From positions 1 through 26,438 of the forward strand of contig VSNT01000040.1 of the NCBI GenBank assembly GCA_009774465.1: DNA of 26,438 nt, given 5' to 3'. The DNA is from Lachnospiraceae bacterium. GTDB lineage: Bacteria > Bacillota_A > Clostridia > Lachnospirales > Lachnospiraceae. The position numbers and the translations under genes are program-made. Under the pieces are notes generated by a model, which worked only from the letters and a program-made list of their open reading frames with translations, made no database searches and was not told the DNA's origin. Below, piece after piece: positions 8,247 to 16,451 of the stretch (position 1 is its first letter; each line of letters opens with the position of its first letter).

Positions 8247-8537
8247 TCTACCTCCTTCTTCAAGTCCCTTGCCCAAATCTCCCCTCCCTGGTTGAAAAAA
8301 GCAAAAATGATACACAAAAGGGCTGTCCGTTTCCCTAAAGCATACCATCCGTGGCGACTTATACAATATGATTTTGTAGATGTTCTGGCCATAAACATCT
8401 GCAATATATTTATCGGCCAATCGTTCAATAAATTTAGACATACAAAAACTTTCCCAAATTCCCATGTAATGAAACAACCCCTTTTTGCCATAAGCTATAT
8501 TAACAGCTCAGCCTCCAACCAAAAAGGAGTCAACTCT
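8247..8537. other. Divergent intergenic region between EF-hand gene and DUF368 gene
   Basis: These 291 bp must hold the promoters of both divergent genes, but no -35/-10 pair convinced me. An inverted repeat, AGATGTT at 8378-8384 and AACATCT at 8394-8400 (9-base loop), has no T-tract and is not a terminator. The minus strand is open in the frame of the EF-hand gene and contains a weakly coding-like stretch (MSKFIERLADKYIADVYGQ), discussed in the findings. No riboswitch core was recognised. Confidence 0.6.
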
Positions 8538-9374
8538 ATGACTATAAAAAAAGAAAAATCATCCTTCTCTGCACTCCTGAAAATCCCATTCCATATTCTG
8601 CAGGGAGCGCTGGTGGGGCTTGGCGCTGTGCTTCCCGGTATCAGCGGCGGTGTTTTAAGCGTTATATTCGGTATTTACAAGCCTCTTATGGAACTATTGG
8701 CAAATCCGGTTCGCAATTTCAAAACCCATGTTCCAAGACTGCTCCCTTACATTTTAGGTTATGTCATCGGGTTTGTGGAAATCGCACACCTGCTTTCCTT
8801 TGTTCTGAAAAAATATCCTGATCCATCCATCTGTCTTTTTATCGGGCTGATCGCAGGAATGCTTCCTTCTTTATGGAAGGAATCCGGTCTTCATGGCCGG
8901 ACCAAAAGATCCTTTGTTTCCATGTTTACCGCCATGATAATTGTTTTTTCTCTTTTAATCAGTCTTAATGCCTTAAGCGTAACGATCAGGCCAGGATTTG
9001 TCTGGTATGTGTTCTGCGGCTTCTGCCTTGCCTTAAGTATTATTGCACCGGGAATGAGCTTTTCCACTCTGCTTATGCCTTTAGGCCTGTACACGCCTTT
9101 TGTGGAAGGCATTGGCAGCTTATCACCGGAGGTGTTAATTCCCGGTGGAATTGGCGGCGTTGCTACCATTATTTTCCTGTCAAGAGCGGTAAATTCCTTA
9201 TTTGATACCTGTTATTCCGAAGCCTTTCATGGAATTGTAGGCATTATTATTGCCGCTACTATTATGATTACCCCCTTTGATGCGCTCACTGTTTTTACAA
9301 ATAGCGGGCTTATCAATATTTTCTTTTTAGCAGCAGGCGTCTTTACTGCCGGGTTGATGGATAAACTTACATAA
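8538..9374 (+). CDS. DUF368 membrane protein, undecaprenyl-phosphate translocase family
   Basis: This polytopic membrane protein has 278 residues and about eight hydrophobic segments. The N-terminal GALVGLGAVLPGISGGVLSV and the internal LALSIIAPGMSFSTLL are the two diagnostic PG(I/M)S repeats of DUF368. Members of this family (PopT in Staphylococcus) flip undecaprenyl phosphate back across the membrane, recycling the lipid carrier for peptidoglycan and other envelope polymers. The ATG at 8538 was chosen because AAGGAG lies 8 nt upstream and the DUF368 similarity begins just after it; the longer open frame upstream has no membrane character. It is divergent from the envelope/sporulation run that ends in ddl and murF, whose products feed the same lipid cycle. 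Family membership is firm, and the transport role is inferred from the family. Confidence 0.9.
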   Translation: MTIKKEKSSFSALLKIPFHILQGALVGLGAVLPGISGGVLSVIFGIYKPLMELLANPVRNFKTHVPRLLPYILGYVIGFVEIAHLLSFVLKKYPDPSICLFIGLIAGMLPSLWKESGLHGRTKRSFVSMFTAMIIVFSLLISLNALSVTIRPGFVWYVFCGFCLALSIIAPGMSFSTLLMPLGLYTPFVEGIGSLSPEVLIPGGIGGVATIIFLSRAVNSLFDTCYSEAFHGIVGIIIAATIMITPFDALTVFTNSGLINIFFLAAGVFTAGLMDKLT

Positions 9375-9416
9375 CGGTAAACTTACCAATAGTCCATACA
9401 TCTTTATAAAAAATAA

Positions 9417-9445
9417 TTGACTTTCCTGCAACCTGTGCATATAAT
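9417..9445 (+). promoter_or_regulatory. Vegetative promoter of the DUF234-type ATPase gene
   Basis: TTGACT (9417-9422) and TATAAT (9440-9445) are separated by 17 bases, an almost consensus housekeeping promoter. The start point should fall at about 9452, inside the first of two direct repeats. Confidence 0.8.
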
Positions 9446-9451
9446 AAATTC

Positions 9452-9478
9452 AAATCACGATTTAGTAAATTACGATTT
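9452..9478 (+). repeat. Two 12-bp direct repeats at the transcription start of the ATPase gene
   Basis: AAATCACGATTT (9452-9463) and AAATTACGATTT (9467-9478) differ at one base and are 15 bp apart, start to start. They lie directly after the -10 box, where a repressor would block transcription. Each is also a partial dyad (AAAT...ATTT). They are a candidate operator for an unknown or self-encoded regulator. Confidence 0.5.
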
Positions 9479-9496
9479 GAAATATATGAGGTTATT

Positions 9497-10978
9497 ATGT
9501 TTATTGGCAGAGAAAAGGAACTGGAATTTTTAGAAAACAGATATCATTCAAGTAAAGGACAATTAATTGTCCTTTATGGCAGAAGGCGCATTGGAAAAAC
9601 GGAAACTCTCAGAAAATTCTGTGAGGGAAAACCCCATGTTTTCTTCGTATGCCGGGAATGCACAGACAAATTACAGCTAAAATCTTTTTCTGAAAAAATG
9701 TTTAAGGAAAACCTTCCCTCAAAACAGTATATCAATCAATTTGCAGACTGGGAAAAGGCCTTTCGGTCTATCCTGGAATTACCTTATGAAAACAGGAAAA
9801 AATTACTGGTAATTGATGAATTTCCCTATATGTGCAAGGGATGCCCCGAAATCCCTTCTATCCTTCAAAATCTTTGGGACGAGGTGTTAAAGGATTCTAA
9901 TATTATGCTTATTCTTTGCGGAAGCGCCATGAGTTTTATTGAAAAGGAACTGCTTGCTGAAAAGAATCCACTTTATGGCAGGGCTACCGGAATTTATAAA
10001 ATGAATGAGATGAGTTTTTATGATGCTATTCAATTCCTGCCTGACTATTCTAATTATGACAAAGTACTTGCCTATTCTATTCTGGGGGGAATTCCTCATT
10101 ATTTAAGACAATTTGATCCGAATTTATCTCTATCAGACAATATAAAGCAGAATATTCTTACTAAGGGGTGCGTTTTATACAGTGAAATAGACTTCCTGCT
10201 ACGACAGGAGTTCAGGGAAACTTCCGTATATAATTCGCTCATTGAAGCTGTGGCCTTAGGTAGCACACGCTTAAATGACATCAGTCAAAAGTCGCTTGTG
10301 GAAGACACTTCTAAAACAAGTGTATATCTTCGCAATTTAATAGAATTAGGTCTTGTAAAACGGGAATTTTCTGTTGATGCCGCTACAAAAGAGCGGGCAA
10401 ATGCCAACCGCGGAATCTATAAACTGACGGATAATTACTTTCGATTCTGGTACTCTTTTGTCTTTACAAATATTTCTGATTTAGAAGCAGGAGATGTAGA
10501 TGGTGTATTTGAATATGCAATTGCTCCTCTTCTTCATGAGTTTGCAGCTTTCACTTTCGAAGATGTCTGCACCCAATATGTTCAGGAACTGCAAAAGGCA
10601 AATGCTCTGCCCTTCCGCTATAGACGAATAGGTCGTTGGTTTGGAAAAACAACTGTAAGGGATTTATCACAAAAAGACGGGCTTCGAACTGCCGAAACCG
10701 AAATTGATATTGTTGCCATATCTCAGCAAATGGATCAATACTTAATTGGCGAATGCAAATTTAAAGGAAAACCCTTTACTTATTCCGAATACCTGGACAC
10801 ATTGGCAAAATTAGCTCCAACAAAGGCAAATGCTGTATTTTATTATGCGCTGTTTTCCGAATCTGGTTTTGATGAAAAAATTTATGAAGCAGCAAAAGAG
10901 AGCAAACAGCTGCTGCTGTTTGCTCTTGATGCAATCGTTAACTGTAAAAAAGAAAATTTTACACTCTATTATAGTTAA
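9497..10978 (+). CDS. AAA-type ATPase with C-terminal DUF234/nuclease-like domain
   Basis: This cytoplasmic P-loop ATPase of 493 residues belongs to the archaeal-type ATPase (MJ-type) family found widely in archaea and gut clostridia. The start MFIGREKELEFLE is the family signature. Walker A YGRRRIGKT lies at 27-35 and Walker B LLVIDEFPYM begins at 103. A sensor-like LILCGSAMSFIE and a winged-helix region (LNDISQKSLVEDTSKTSVYLRNLIELGLVKRE) follow. The C-terminal DUF234 region has EIDIVA at about 402-407 and GECKF at 418-422. That spacing and pattern fit a PD-(D/E)xK nuclease-like core. GAGG sits 5 nt before the ATG, and the gene has its own strong promoter. Its 3' end overlaps the convergent hydratase gene by 20 bp. 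The cellular role of this family is not established. Confidence 0.88.
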   Translation: MFIGREKELEFLENRYHSSKGQLIVLYGRRRIGKTETLRKFCEGKPHVFFVCRECTDKLQLKSFSEKMFKENLPSKQYINQFADWEKAFRSILELPYENRKKLLVIDEFPYMCKGCPEIPSILQNLWDEVLKDSNIMLILCGSAMSFIEKELLAEKNPLYGRATGIYKMNEMSFYDAIQFLPDYSNYDKVLAYSILGGIPHYLRQFDPNLSLSDNIKQNILTKGCVLYSEIDFLLRQEFRETSVYNSLIEAVALGSTRLNDISQKSLVEDTSKTSVYLRNLIELGLVKREFSVDAATKERANANRGIYKLTDNYFRFWYSFVFTNISDLEAGDVDGVFEYAIAPLLHEFAAFTFEDVCTQYVQELQKANALPFRYRRIGRWFGKTTVRDLSQKDGLRTAETEIDIVAISQQMDQYLIGECKFKGKPFTYSEYLDTLAKLAPTKANAVFYYALFSESGFDEKIYEAAKESKQLLLFALDAIVNCKKENFTLYYS

Positions 10979-13247
10979 TCAAACATCCCTTAAGGATAAT
11001 CTGCCTCTCCTCATCTGTCAATTCGCCAAGCCTTAAGGTAAATTCCGTAAGTTCCTCTTCGCCTACCCGGTATGCCTTAATTTCATCACTTTTATCTTCC
11101 ACTGCCTTTCTAATTCCCGGGAAGAACAGATAATCCTTATTCTTAAAGGGAAGTTCCCCTTCCTCAATCAAAAATGGCAGCATACCCCAGTTAATCAAAT
11201 TAGAGCGGTATCTCTTAGTTGCATATTCATTTGCAATATTGCCCCAGCCGCCAAGCACCTTCTGGCAGGATGCAGCCTGTTCTCTGGCGGAACCGTCCCC
11301 AGGCTTTACTGCAAAAATAGTGGAACCAAATCCAATATTTCCCCTGCCTGCTTCAGGGAAGGATTTCTGTATCACTTCCATTACAGGCTTAAGCTCCGGT
11401 ACTTCTTCTATCGGACATTTGTCTGCCATCACAGCTTTTTGCGCCACCTGAATTTCCTTGGCAAGTCCTACATAAGCAGGATCTTTTCTTGACAAAGTAA
11501 ATTCCGCAAGCCCCAGAGGATTGGAGCGGTAAGAAGATGTTTCTCCGGAAGGAATCAATTCATCCGTAGTGGTAACCGGATCATGAATTTCAGATACCAC
11601 CTTAAGAACCAGATTTTCAGGAAGCTCTGTCATGGCCGGCCAGTCTTTAATATTAGGGCCAAACTGAATCTCAACGGAAGGATCAGCTTTTCCTTTAGAA
11701 TCAAAGACTCTGTTTGCATAAATATTTGCATCAAAATGATACTGGTATTTGTTGATGGGGCCATCAAAATCTGTAGCTGCTGTAAGCACACCTTTGTTTG
11801 CCGCTGTTGCAGCAATCGATCTTGCATCCATAAGAGCCACAGAAGAAATCTGCCCATTCTGCAGCTTGGAGCCTTCCCGGTTGGGGAAGTTTCTGGTAGA
11901 ATGGCGGATACTGAACGCGTTGTTTGCGGGGGTATCGCCTGCGCCAAAGCAGGGACCGCAGAATGCAGTTTTCATAACCGCACCGGTTTCAAGCAGTGTC
12001 GCTGCACATCCGTTTTTAATCAGCTCCATATATACAGGCATAGATGCCGGATACACGCTTAAGGTAAAGCCATCGGAACCAATATAGGTATCTTTCATAA
12101 TATCTGCCGCAGCGCAGATATTTTCAAATCCGCCCCCTGCACAGCCTGCAATGATTCCCTGATCTACCAAAAGCTTTCCATTTTTTACTTTATTTTTAAG
12201 CGTAAACTCTACTGCCCCGTCTAAAGAAACTGCCGCTTTCTTCTCCACATCATCTAAAATATCCATAAGATTTGCATTCAATTCCTCAATGGTATAGGTA
12301 TTGCTGGGATGAAAAGGCATTGCAATCATTGGCTTAATGGTGCTTAAGTCAATGGAAATCATACCATCATAATAAGTAACCTCACCCGGATTTAATTCTT
12401 TATAATCTTCACTTCTTCCATGAATTTCATAAAATTCTTTAATCACATCATCTGTCTGCCAGATGGAGGATAAACAGGTGGTTTCCGTGGTCATTACATC
12501 AATGCCAATTCTGAAATCCGCACTTAAGGATGCCACGCCGGGCCCTACAAATTCCATTACTTTATTCTTCACATAACCGCTGGCAAACACTTCACCGATA
12601 ATCGCCAGCGCTACGTCCTGAGGCCCAACGCCCTTTACCGGTTCTCCGGTAAGGTACACGCCTACCACTCCCGGCATATTAATATCATATGTCTGGTTTA
12701 AAAGCTGTTTTACCAGTTCGGGGCCGCCTTCGCCCATTGCCATTGTTCCAAGAGCGCCATAACGGGTGTGGGAATCCGATCCCAGGATCATCTTTCCTCC
12801 CCCTGCAAGCATTTCTCTTGCAAACTGATGAATAACCGCCTGATGAGGAGGCACATAAACACCGCCATATTTCTTTGCGCAGGTAAGACCAAACATGTGG
12901 TCATCCTCGTTGATAGTTCCGCCCACCGCACACAGAGAATTGTGGCAGTTAGTCAGTACATATGGTACCGGAAACTTTTCAAGTCCCGACGCTCTGGCTG
13001 TCTGAATAATTCCCACAAAAGTAATGTCATGAGAGGTCAGCTTGTCAAACTTGATTTTCAGCTTGTCCATATTCCCGGACGTATTATGTTCCTCCAAAAT
13101 ATGGTACGCAATGGTCTGCTGCCTTGATACTTCCTTTGTGGTTTCCTTTCCTGTTTTTGCTTTCACCTGGGACAGGGCCTGCGCCCCGTCAGGAATCACC
13201 TCTGTCCCATTTATTAAATAGGCACCGCCTTCAAATACTGATATCAT
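10959..13247 (-). CDS. Aconitase-superfamily hydratase (YbhJ-like)
   Basis: This cytoplasmic iron-sulphur (de)hydratase of the aconitase superfamily has 762 residues. The substrate-site run GSDSHTRYGALGTMAMGEGG parallels aconitase GTDSHT. The cluster ligands are retained as Cys369 (AGCAGGG) and Cys430/Cys433 (FCGPCFG), followed by TRNFPNREG, the usual RNF-R arginine loop. The C-terminal swivelling domain is present (GWGNIANEYATKRYRSNLINWGMLPF). The overall pattern fits the YbhJ/putative hydratase branch rather than AcnA, AcnB or LeuC, so the substrate may not be citrate. AGGAGG lies 7 nt before the ATG, and the gene has a clear promoter of its own. No citrate synthase or isocitrate dehydrogenase gene is nearby. 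The family is certain; the reaction is uncertain. Confidence 0.9.
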   Translation of the reverse strand: MISVFEGGAYLINGTEVIPDGAQALSQVKAKTGKETTKEVSRQQTIAYHILEEHNTSGNMDKLKIKFDKLTSHDITFVGIIQTARASGLEKFPVPYVLTNCHNSLCAVGGTINEDDHMFGLTCAKKYGGVYVPPHQAVIHQFAREMLAGGGKMILGSDSHTRYGALGTMAMGEGGPELVKQLLNQTYDINMPGVVGVYLTGEPVKGVGPQDVALAIIGEVFASGYVKNKVMEFVGPGVASLSADFRIGIDVMTTETTCLSSIWQTDDVIKEFYEIHGRSEDYKELNPGEVTYYDGMISIDLSTIKPMIAMPFHPSNTYTIEELNANLMDILDDVEKKAAVSLDGAVEFTLKNKVKNGKLLVDQGIIAGCAGGGFENICAAADIMKDTYIGSDGFTLSVYPASMPVYMELIKNGCAATLLETGAVMKTAFCGPCFGAGDTPANNAFSIRHSTRNFPNREGSKLQNGQISSVALMDARSIAATAANKGVLTAATDFDGPINKYQYHFDANIYANRVFDSKGKADPSVEIQFGPNIKDWPAMTELPENLVLKVVSEIHDPVTTTDELIPSGETSSYRSNPLGLAEFTLSRKDPAYVGLAKEIQVAQKAVMADKCPIEEVPELKPVMEVIQKSFPEAGRGNIGFGSTIFAVKPGDGSAREQAASCQKVLGGWGNIANEYATKRYRSNLINWGMLPFLIEEGELPFKNKDYLFFPGIRKAVEDKSDEIKAYRVGEEELTEFTLRLGELTDEERQIILKGCLINYNRV

Positions 13248-13303
13248 TCTTTTTCCTCCTGGTATCCTTTCCTGTGTCTAAACTACTTTTACTTTCGAGG
13301 AAT

Positions 13304-13332
13304 ATTATAAAATAAAATGAAAGAGTTTGCAA
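13304..13332 (-). promoter_or_regulatory. Promoter of the aconitase-family hydratase gene
   Basis: On the minus strand, TTGCAA (13332-13327) and TATAAT (13309-13304) are 17 bases apart. The predicted start at about 13297 gives a leader of about 50 nt. The spacer is T-rich. No dyad or riboswitch was noticed in the leader. Confidence 0.75.
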
Positions 13333-13360
13333 TTATTCTCTATAGGACATCACAAAAACC

Positions 13361-13401
13361 ACAAAAATAACGGTACAGTTCCAGGTATAGGAACTGTACC
13401 G
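13361..13401 (-). terminator. Intrinsic terminator after the AraC-type gene
   Basis: A perfect 12-bp stem is formed by 13371-13382 (CGGTACAGTTCC) and 13390-13401, with a 7-base loop. On the minus strand it is followed by TTATTTTTGTGG. It lies 17 bp after the AraC-type stop codon and insulates the hydratase promoter from read-through. Confidence 0.85.
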
Positions 13402-13417
13402 CCTTAATCAAAAATAA

Positions 13418-14275
13418 TTATTTCTTCTTAACAGGAATCCATATTTCCGTATAATAATTTTCATCATTTGTTCCACCTGGATACTTATCCGGCGCGTCAT
13501 ACATTTCCACACAATATCCTGCTGCAAACTCATAATCCTGCAATGCCGGAAGCCACTCTGAAAAAATCTTTGTATTTACATCCTCCAAGGAATCAGGAAG
13601 TGCCCCCCGGCAGGGAAAAACCGCCCAGGTTAATGCCGGAATTGTCTTTACGATAAGTCCTTCCGGAATGTCTAACGCCGGATTATAAATATCTGCAATC
13701 AGATACTCAAAGGTTTCATTGCCCATCTGCGGATCAATGTTGATGCCAAACATTCCTCCCACATAGTTTCCTCTTCCTGACGAATAATGTTCCTGCCAAA
13801 AGAGCGGTACTTCCTGTTTCGCGTTTTCATAACTGAATTCTTTTGAGGCGCCTAAAACAGTAAAAGCTTCCTTTTTGATAATTTTGTAATCCATACGATA
13901 ACCACCTTTCAATGAAATTGTCAGTTTCAGCGGTGCGAAAGTTTTAATCATTGATTTATTTTTGCGCACCGCTAAAGGTGTAGATCCGTGAAAGCGGGAA
14001 AAGGCTTTGGTAAAGCTGTCAGGAGAATCATATCCATACTTCATCGCCAGTTCCATGACTGTAACATTGCTGGTAATCAGTTCTTCCCCTGCAAGCGCCA
14101 TCCTGCGGTTTCTAATATATTCTGCTATGGAATATCCGCACAATATGCTAAAGCCTTTTTGAAAATAAAAAGGGGAAATATTTACCTGTTTGGCCACTTC
14201 ATACATTGTAATATTTTCTGTAATATGACTCTCCATAAATTTAACTGCTTCACCGATTGCCTCTGCCCATTCCAT
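13418..14275 (-). CDS. AraC-family regulator with GyrI-like ligand-binding domain
   Basis: This transcription regulator has 285 residues. Residues about 5-105 form the double helix-turn-helix AraC/XylS domain (MYEVAKQVNISPFYFQKGFSILCGYSIAEYIRNRRM and VMELAMKYGYDSPDSFTKAFSRFHGSTPLAVRK). The C-terminal half (about 120-285) is a GyrI-like/SbmC effector-binding domain (MDYKIIKKEAFTVLG...YYTEIWIPVKKK). This layout is that of Rob-type multidrug or cationic-compound sensors. The frame opens at a TTG abutting the GGAGG, with ATGs 3 and 9 nt later; the ATG at 14275, 9 nt after GGAGG, is preferred. It has its own promoter and terminator, so it is monocistronic. The target genes are unknown; the flanking hydratase and oleate hydratase genes are candidates only by position. 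Confidence 0.88.
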   Translation of the reverse strand: MEWAEAIGEAVKFMESHITENITMYEVAKQVNISPFYFQKGFSILCGYSIAEYIRNRRMALAGEELITSNVTVMELAMKYGYDSPDSFTKAFSRFHGSTPLAVRKNKSMIKTFAPLKLTISLKGGYRMDYKIIKKEAFTVLGASKEFSYENAKQEVPLFWQEHYSSGRGNYVGGMFGINIDPQMGNETFEYLIADIYNPALDIPEGLIVKTIPALTWAVFPCRGALPDSLEDVNTKIFSEWLPALQDYEFAAGYCVEMYDAPDKYPGGTNDENYYTEIWIPVKKK

Positions 14276-14301
14276 GACCATCAACCTCCTGTTGTGGCTT
14301 A

Positions 14302-14330
14302 AGTATATCCTTAATTATCTGTTCTGTCCC
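14302..14330 (-). promoter_or_regulatory. Promoter of the AraC-type gene
   Basis: On the minus strand, GGGACA (14330-14325) and TATACT (14307-14302) are 17 bases apart. A short dyad with arms TTAAG and CTTAA (14299-14314, 6-base centre) covers the -10 box and could be an autoregulatory site. Confidence 0.5.
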
Positions 14331-14386
14331 GGCATTTCCTGGTTTCTTTTGTCCGAAACTTTTCTCTGCCTGAAAATATCTCAGTC

Positions 14387-16360
14387 CTACAGCATTCCTT
14401 CTTTCAGTATATCATGATCACGCAATACTTTTTCAACTACCGTTCCTTTTATAAAGTGAAGCAAAGGTTTTTTCAATGCATTCAGCGGTCCGGGCAGTTC
14501 GATCTCTAAAGGAGACTTCCCATCCATAAGCTTTACACTGCTGTCTAACAGCTCACGGATATCGTAAACGCTGCCCCAAACCTCCGGCACGCCGCGATCC
14601 ACACCCAAAAGGCCATACACAGCTTCCATAGCAGTTCTTACCGAATATTCCGTAGTAAAAACAGTGTCCCTTGGAGTATCTGCAAATTGTCCTAAAAAGG
14701 CAAAGTTCACACAGCCATCCGGAATGACATCAGGCCGGTCTCCTTTGGTTCTGGGCATAAAGAATGCAGTGATATAAGGCATCATGGTAGGTACGCAGAC
14801 TGCGCTGTTTTCTGCCAGTTCGTCAATTTCTTCTACGGGAACACCCAGGTGGTACAACCACTCCTGAGTGATTTCCTTTCCGGTGCATTCTCTCATGGGT
14901 TTCTTAATATAATCACCGGGAACATCCGTAAACAAACCGTATACCCATACACAGACTTTATCTTTATCCTGTTCCTTAAACTGTCCCTGTCTGTTGATGG
15001 TCCAGCTTAAAAGCCAACTGGAATCCATGCAGCTTACGATACCGCCTGTTACCACCTTTCCACTCCTGGGATCACGTTTGCAAATATCAGTAATATAAGG
15101 AATAATCTTGTCATCCAAAGTAGTGATTGTTGCAGATTCCCAATTAGTCTTTGCCACATCCGAGCAGAACTTTTCAGGACGTCCAAAGGATGCATCCTGC
15201 TTTGCAATGTTTTTCCAAAGGCTCCAGCATCCGCTGGTTCTTACCTCTGCATCTCCGTTAGGCGCATGATTTTGATCTCCGTATATGGTTCCTTCCGTAC
15301 AGCTTCCGTTGGTAACAAATACAAGGTCATTTTCTGTAAGCATAATTCCTTTTTCCACGCCTTTTACCTTGCATTCAATCGCCTTGGCAGTCTTTTTTCC
15401 GCCTTCAAATTCAAAAATTACATTGGTCACTTCCGTATTAAACTGGAAGTCAACTCCGGCATCCTCCAGATATTTCTGCATGGGCAGTATCAAAGATTCG
15501 TACTGGTTATACTTGGTAAATTTCAGGGCGCTGAAATCAGGAAGTCCCGCAATATGATGAATGAAACGTTGGAAATACAGCTTCATTTCCAGGGCGCTGT
15601 GCCAGTTTTCAAAGGCAAACATGGTTCTCCAGTACAGCCAGAAGGTTGAGCCAAATACCTCCTCATCAAAGACATCCTCAATGGTCTTATCATACAAATC
15701 TTCATCCTTTGTCATAAACAGCTTCATAATTTCCATACAGCCTTTTTGACTTAAATTAAATTTTCCATCCGTATGTGCATCCTCGCCACAGTTTACGGTT
15801 GCCCTGCATAAAGAATAGTTGGGATCTTCTTTATTCAGCCAGTAATATTCATCCAGCACAGATACCCCTGGTGTTTCAATGGAAGGAATGCTTCTGAATA
15901 AATCCCACAGACATTCAAAATGATTTTCCATTTCACGTCCGCCACGCATAATGTAACCTCTTGTGGCATCATAAATTCCGTCGCAGGCGCCTCCTGCAAT
16001 ATCCATTGCCTCCAGAATATGAATATGGTCCCCCGGCATTTGTCCGTCGCGTACCAAAAAGCAGGCTGCCGCTAAAGATGCCAATCCACTTCCTACGATA
16101 TACGCATTTTTCTCCTCTACCCCTTCCGGTTTTTTCGGTCTGGCAAATGCTTCATAGTTTCCGTTTGTATAATAAATACCCTTACTGTTCTTTTCCCCTT
16201 TGCCTCTTTCCGTATTGCGGTACTCCTCTTTTTCAGAAGAAGCGGCAGCTTTTGCGGCTGATTTCTTTTCCGCATTTTTATGATTTTTTACCGCTATAAC
16301 TGCTCCTGCACCTGCTGCAATGGCTGCAACGCCAAGTCCGACTTTCTTTTTACCTGCCAT
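14387..16360 (-). CDS. ohyA: Oleate hydratase (myosin-cross-reactive antigen family) with N-terminal anchor
   Basis: This FAD-dependent fatty acid hydratase adds water to the cis-9 double bond of oleate and related acids, giving 10-hydroxy acids and detoxifying unsaturated fatty acids. The family core begins at IYYTNGNYEAFARPKKPEG (about residue 62). It continues with the dinucleotide motif YIVGSGLASLAAA (87-99), RGGREMENHFECLWDLF with the conserved catalytic-region glutamate, and NWHSALEMKLYFQRFIHH. It ends with the typical FLGQFADTPRDTVFTTEYSVRTAMEAVY. The usual enzyme is about 590 residues and starts at the IYY position. Here about 60 extra residues precede it: a Lys-rich start, a hydrophobic Gly/Ala segment (7-24) and a charged linker. 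The start at 16360 follows AAAGGTGG by 8 nt. It is downstream of a TetR gene and probably controlled by it. Confidence 0.93.
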   Translation of the reverse strand: MAGKKKVGLGVAAIAAGAGAVIAVKNHKNAEKKSAAKAAASSEKEEYRNTERGKGEKNSKGIYYTNGNYEAFARPKKPEGVEEKNAYIVGSGLASLAAACFLVRDGQMPGDHIHILEAMDIAGGACDGIYDATRGYIMRGGREMENHFECLWDLFRSIPSIETPGVSVLDEYYWLNKEDPNYSLCRATVNCGEDAHTDGKFNLSQKGCMEIMKLFMTKDEDLYDKTIEDVFDEEVFGSTFWLYWRTMFAFENWHSALEMKLYFQRFIHHIAGLPDFSALKFTKYNQYESLILPMQKYLEDAGVDFQFNTEVTNVIFEFEGGKKTAKAIECKVKGVEKGIMLTENDLVFVTNGSCTEGTIYGDQNHAPNGDAEVRTSGCWSLWKNIAKQDASFGRPEKFCSDVAKTNWESATITTLDDKIIPYITDICKRDPRSGKVVTGGIVSCMDSSWLLSWTINRQGQFKEQDKDKVCVWVYGLFTDVPGDYIKKPMRECTGKEITQEWLYHLGVPVEEIDELAENSAVCVPTMMPYITAFFMPRTKGDRPDVIPDGCVNFAFLGQFADTPRDTVFTTEYSVRTAMEAVYGLLGVDRGVPEVWGSVYDIRELLDSSVKLMDGKSPLEIELPGPLNALKKPLLHFIKGTVVEKVLRDHDILKEGML

Positions 16361-16451
16361 AATAATTTCCACCTTTCTTTTTCTGTTTGTTTCTGTAAGT
16401 ATTAAGTCAAGGGGATGCAAAACATCCATTTGACTTCCCTGTATGTTTCAC

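Noticed and set aside
8378..8400. Inverted repeat AGATGTT / AACATCT
   Set aside because: It has no following T-tract and no matching promoter boxes. It may be a leader hairpin, but nothing supports a function.
8199..8537. N-terminal extension of the DUF368 frame
   Set aside because: The extra 113 codons have no membrane or family character and overlap the start of the opposite-strand gene. An AAGGAG site stands before the ATG at 8538.
9376..9387. GGTAA / TTACC repeat after the DUF368 gene
   Set aside because: The arms are 5 bp with a 2-base gap and no T-run, too weak for a terminator.
12768..13127. Long plus-strand open frames inside the hydratase, and similar ones inside most genes
   Set aside because: They are antisense shadows of strongly supported genes, without ribosome sites or recognisable protein patterns.
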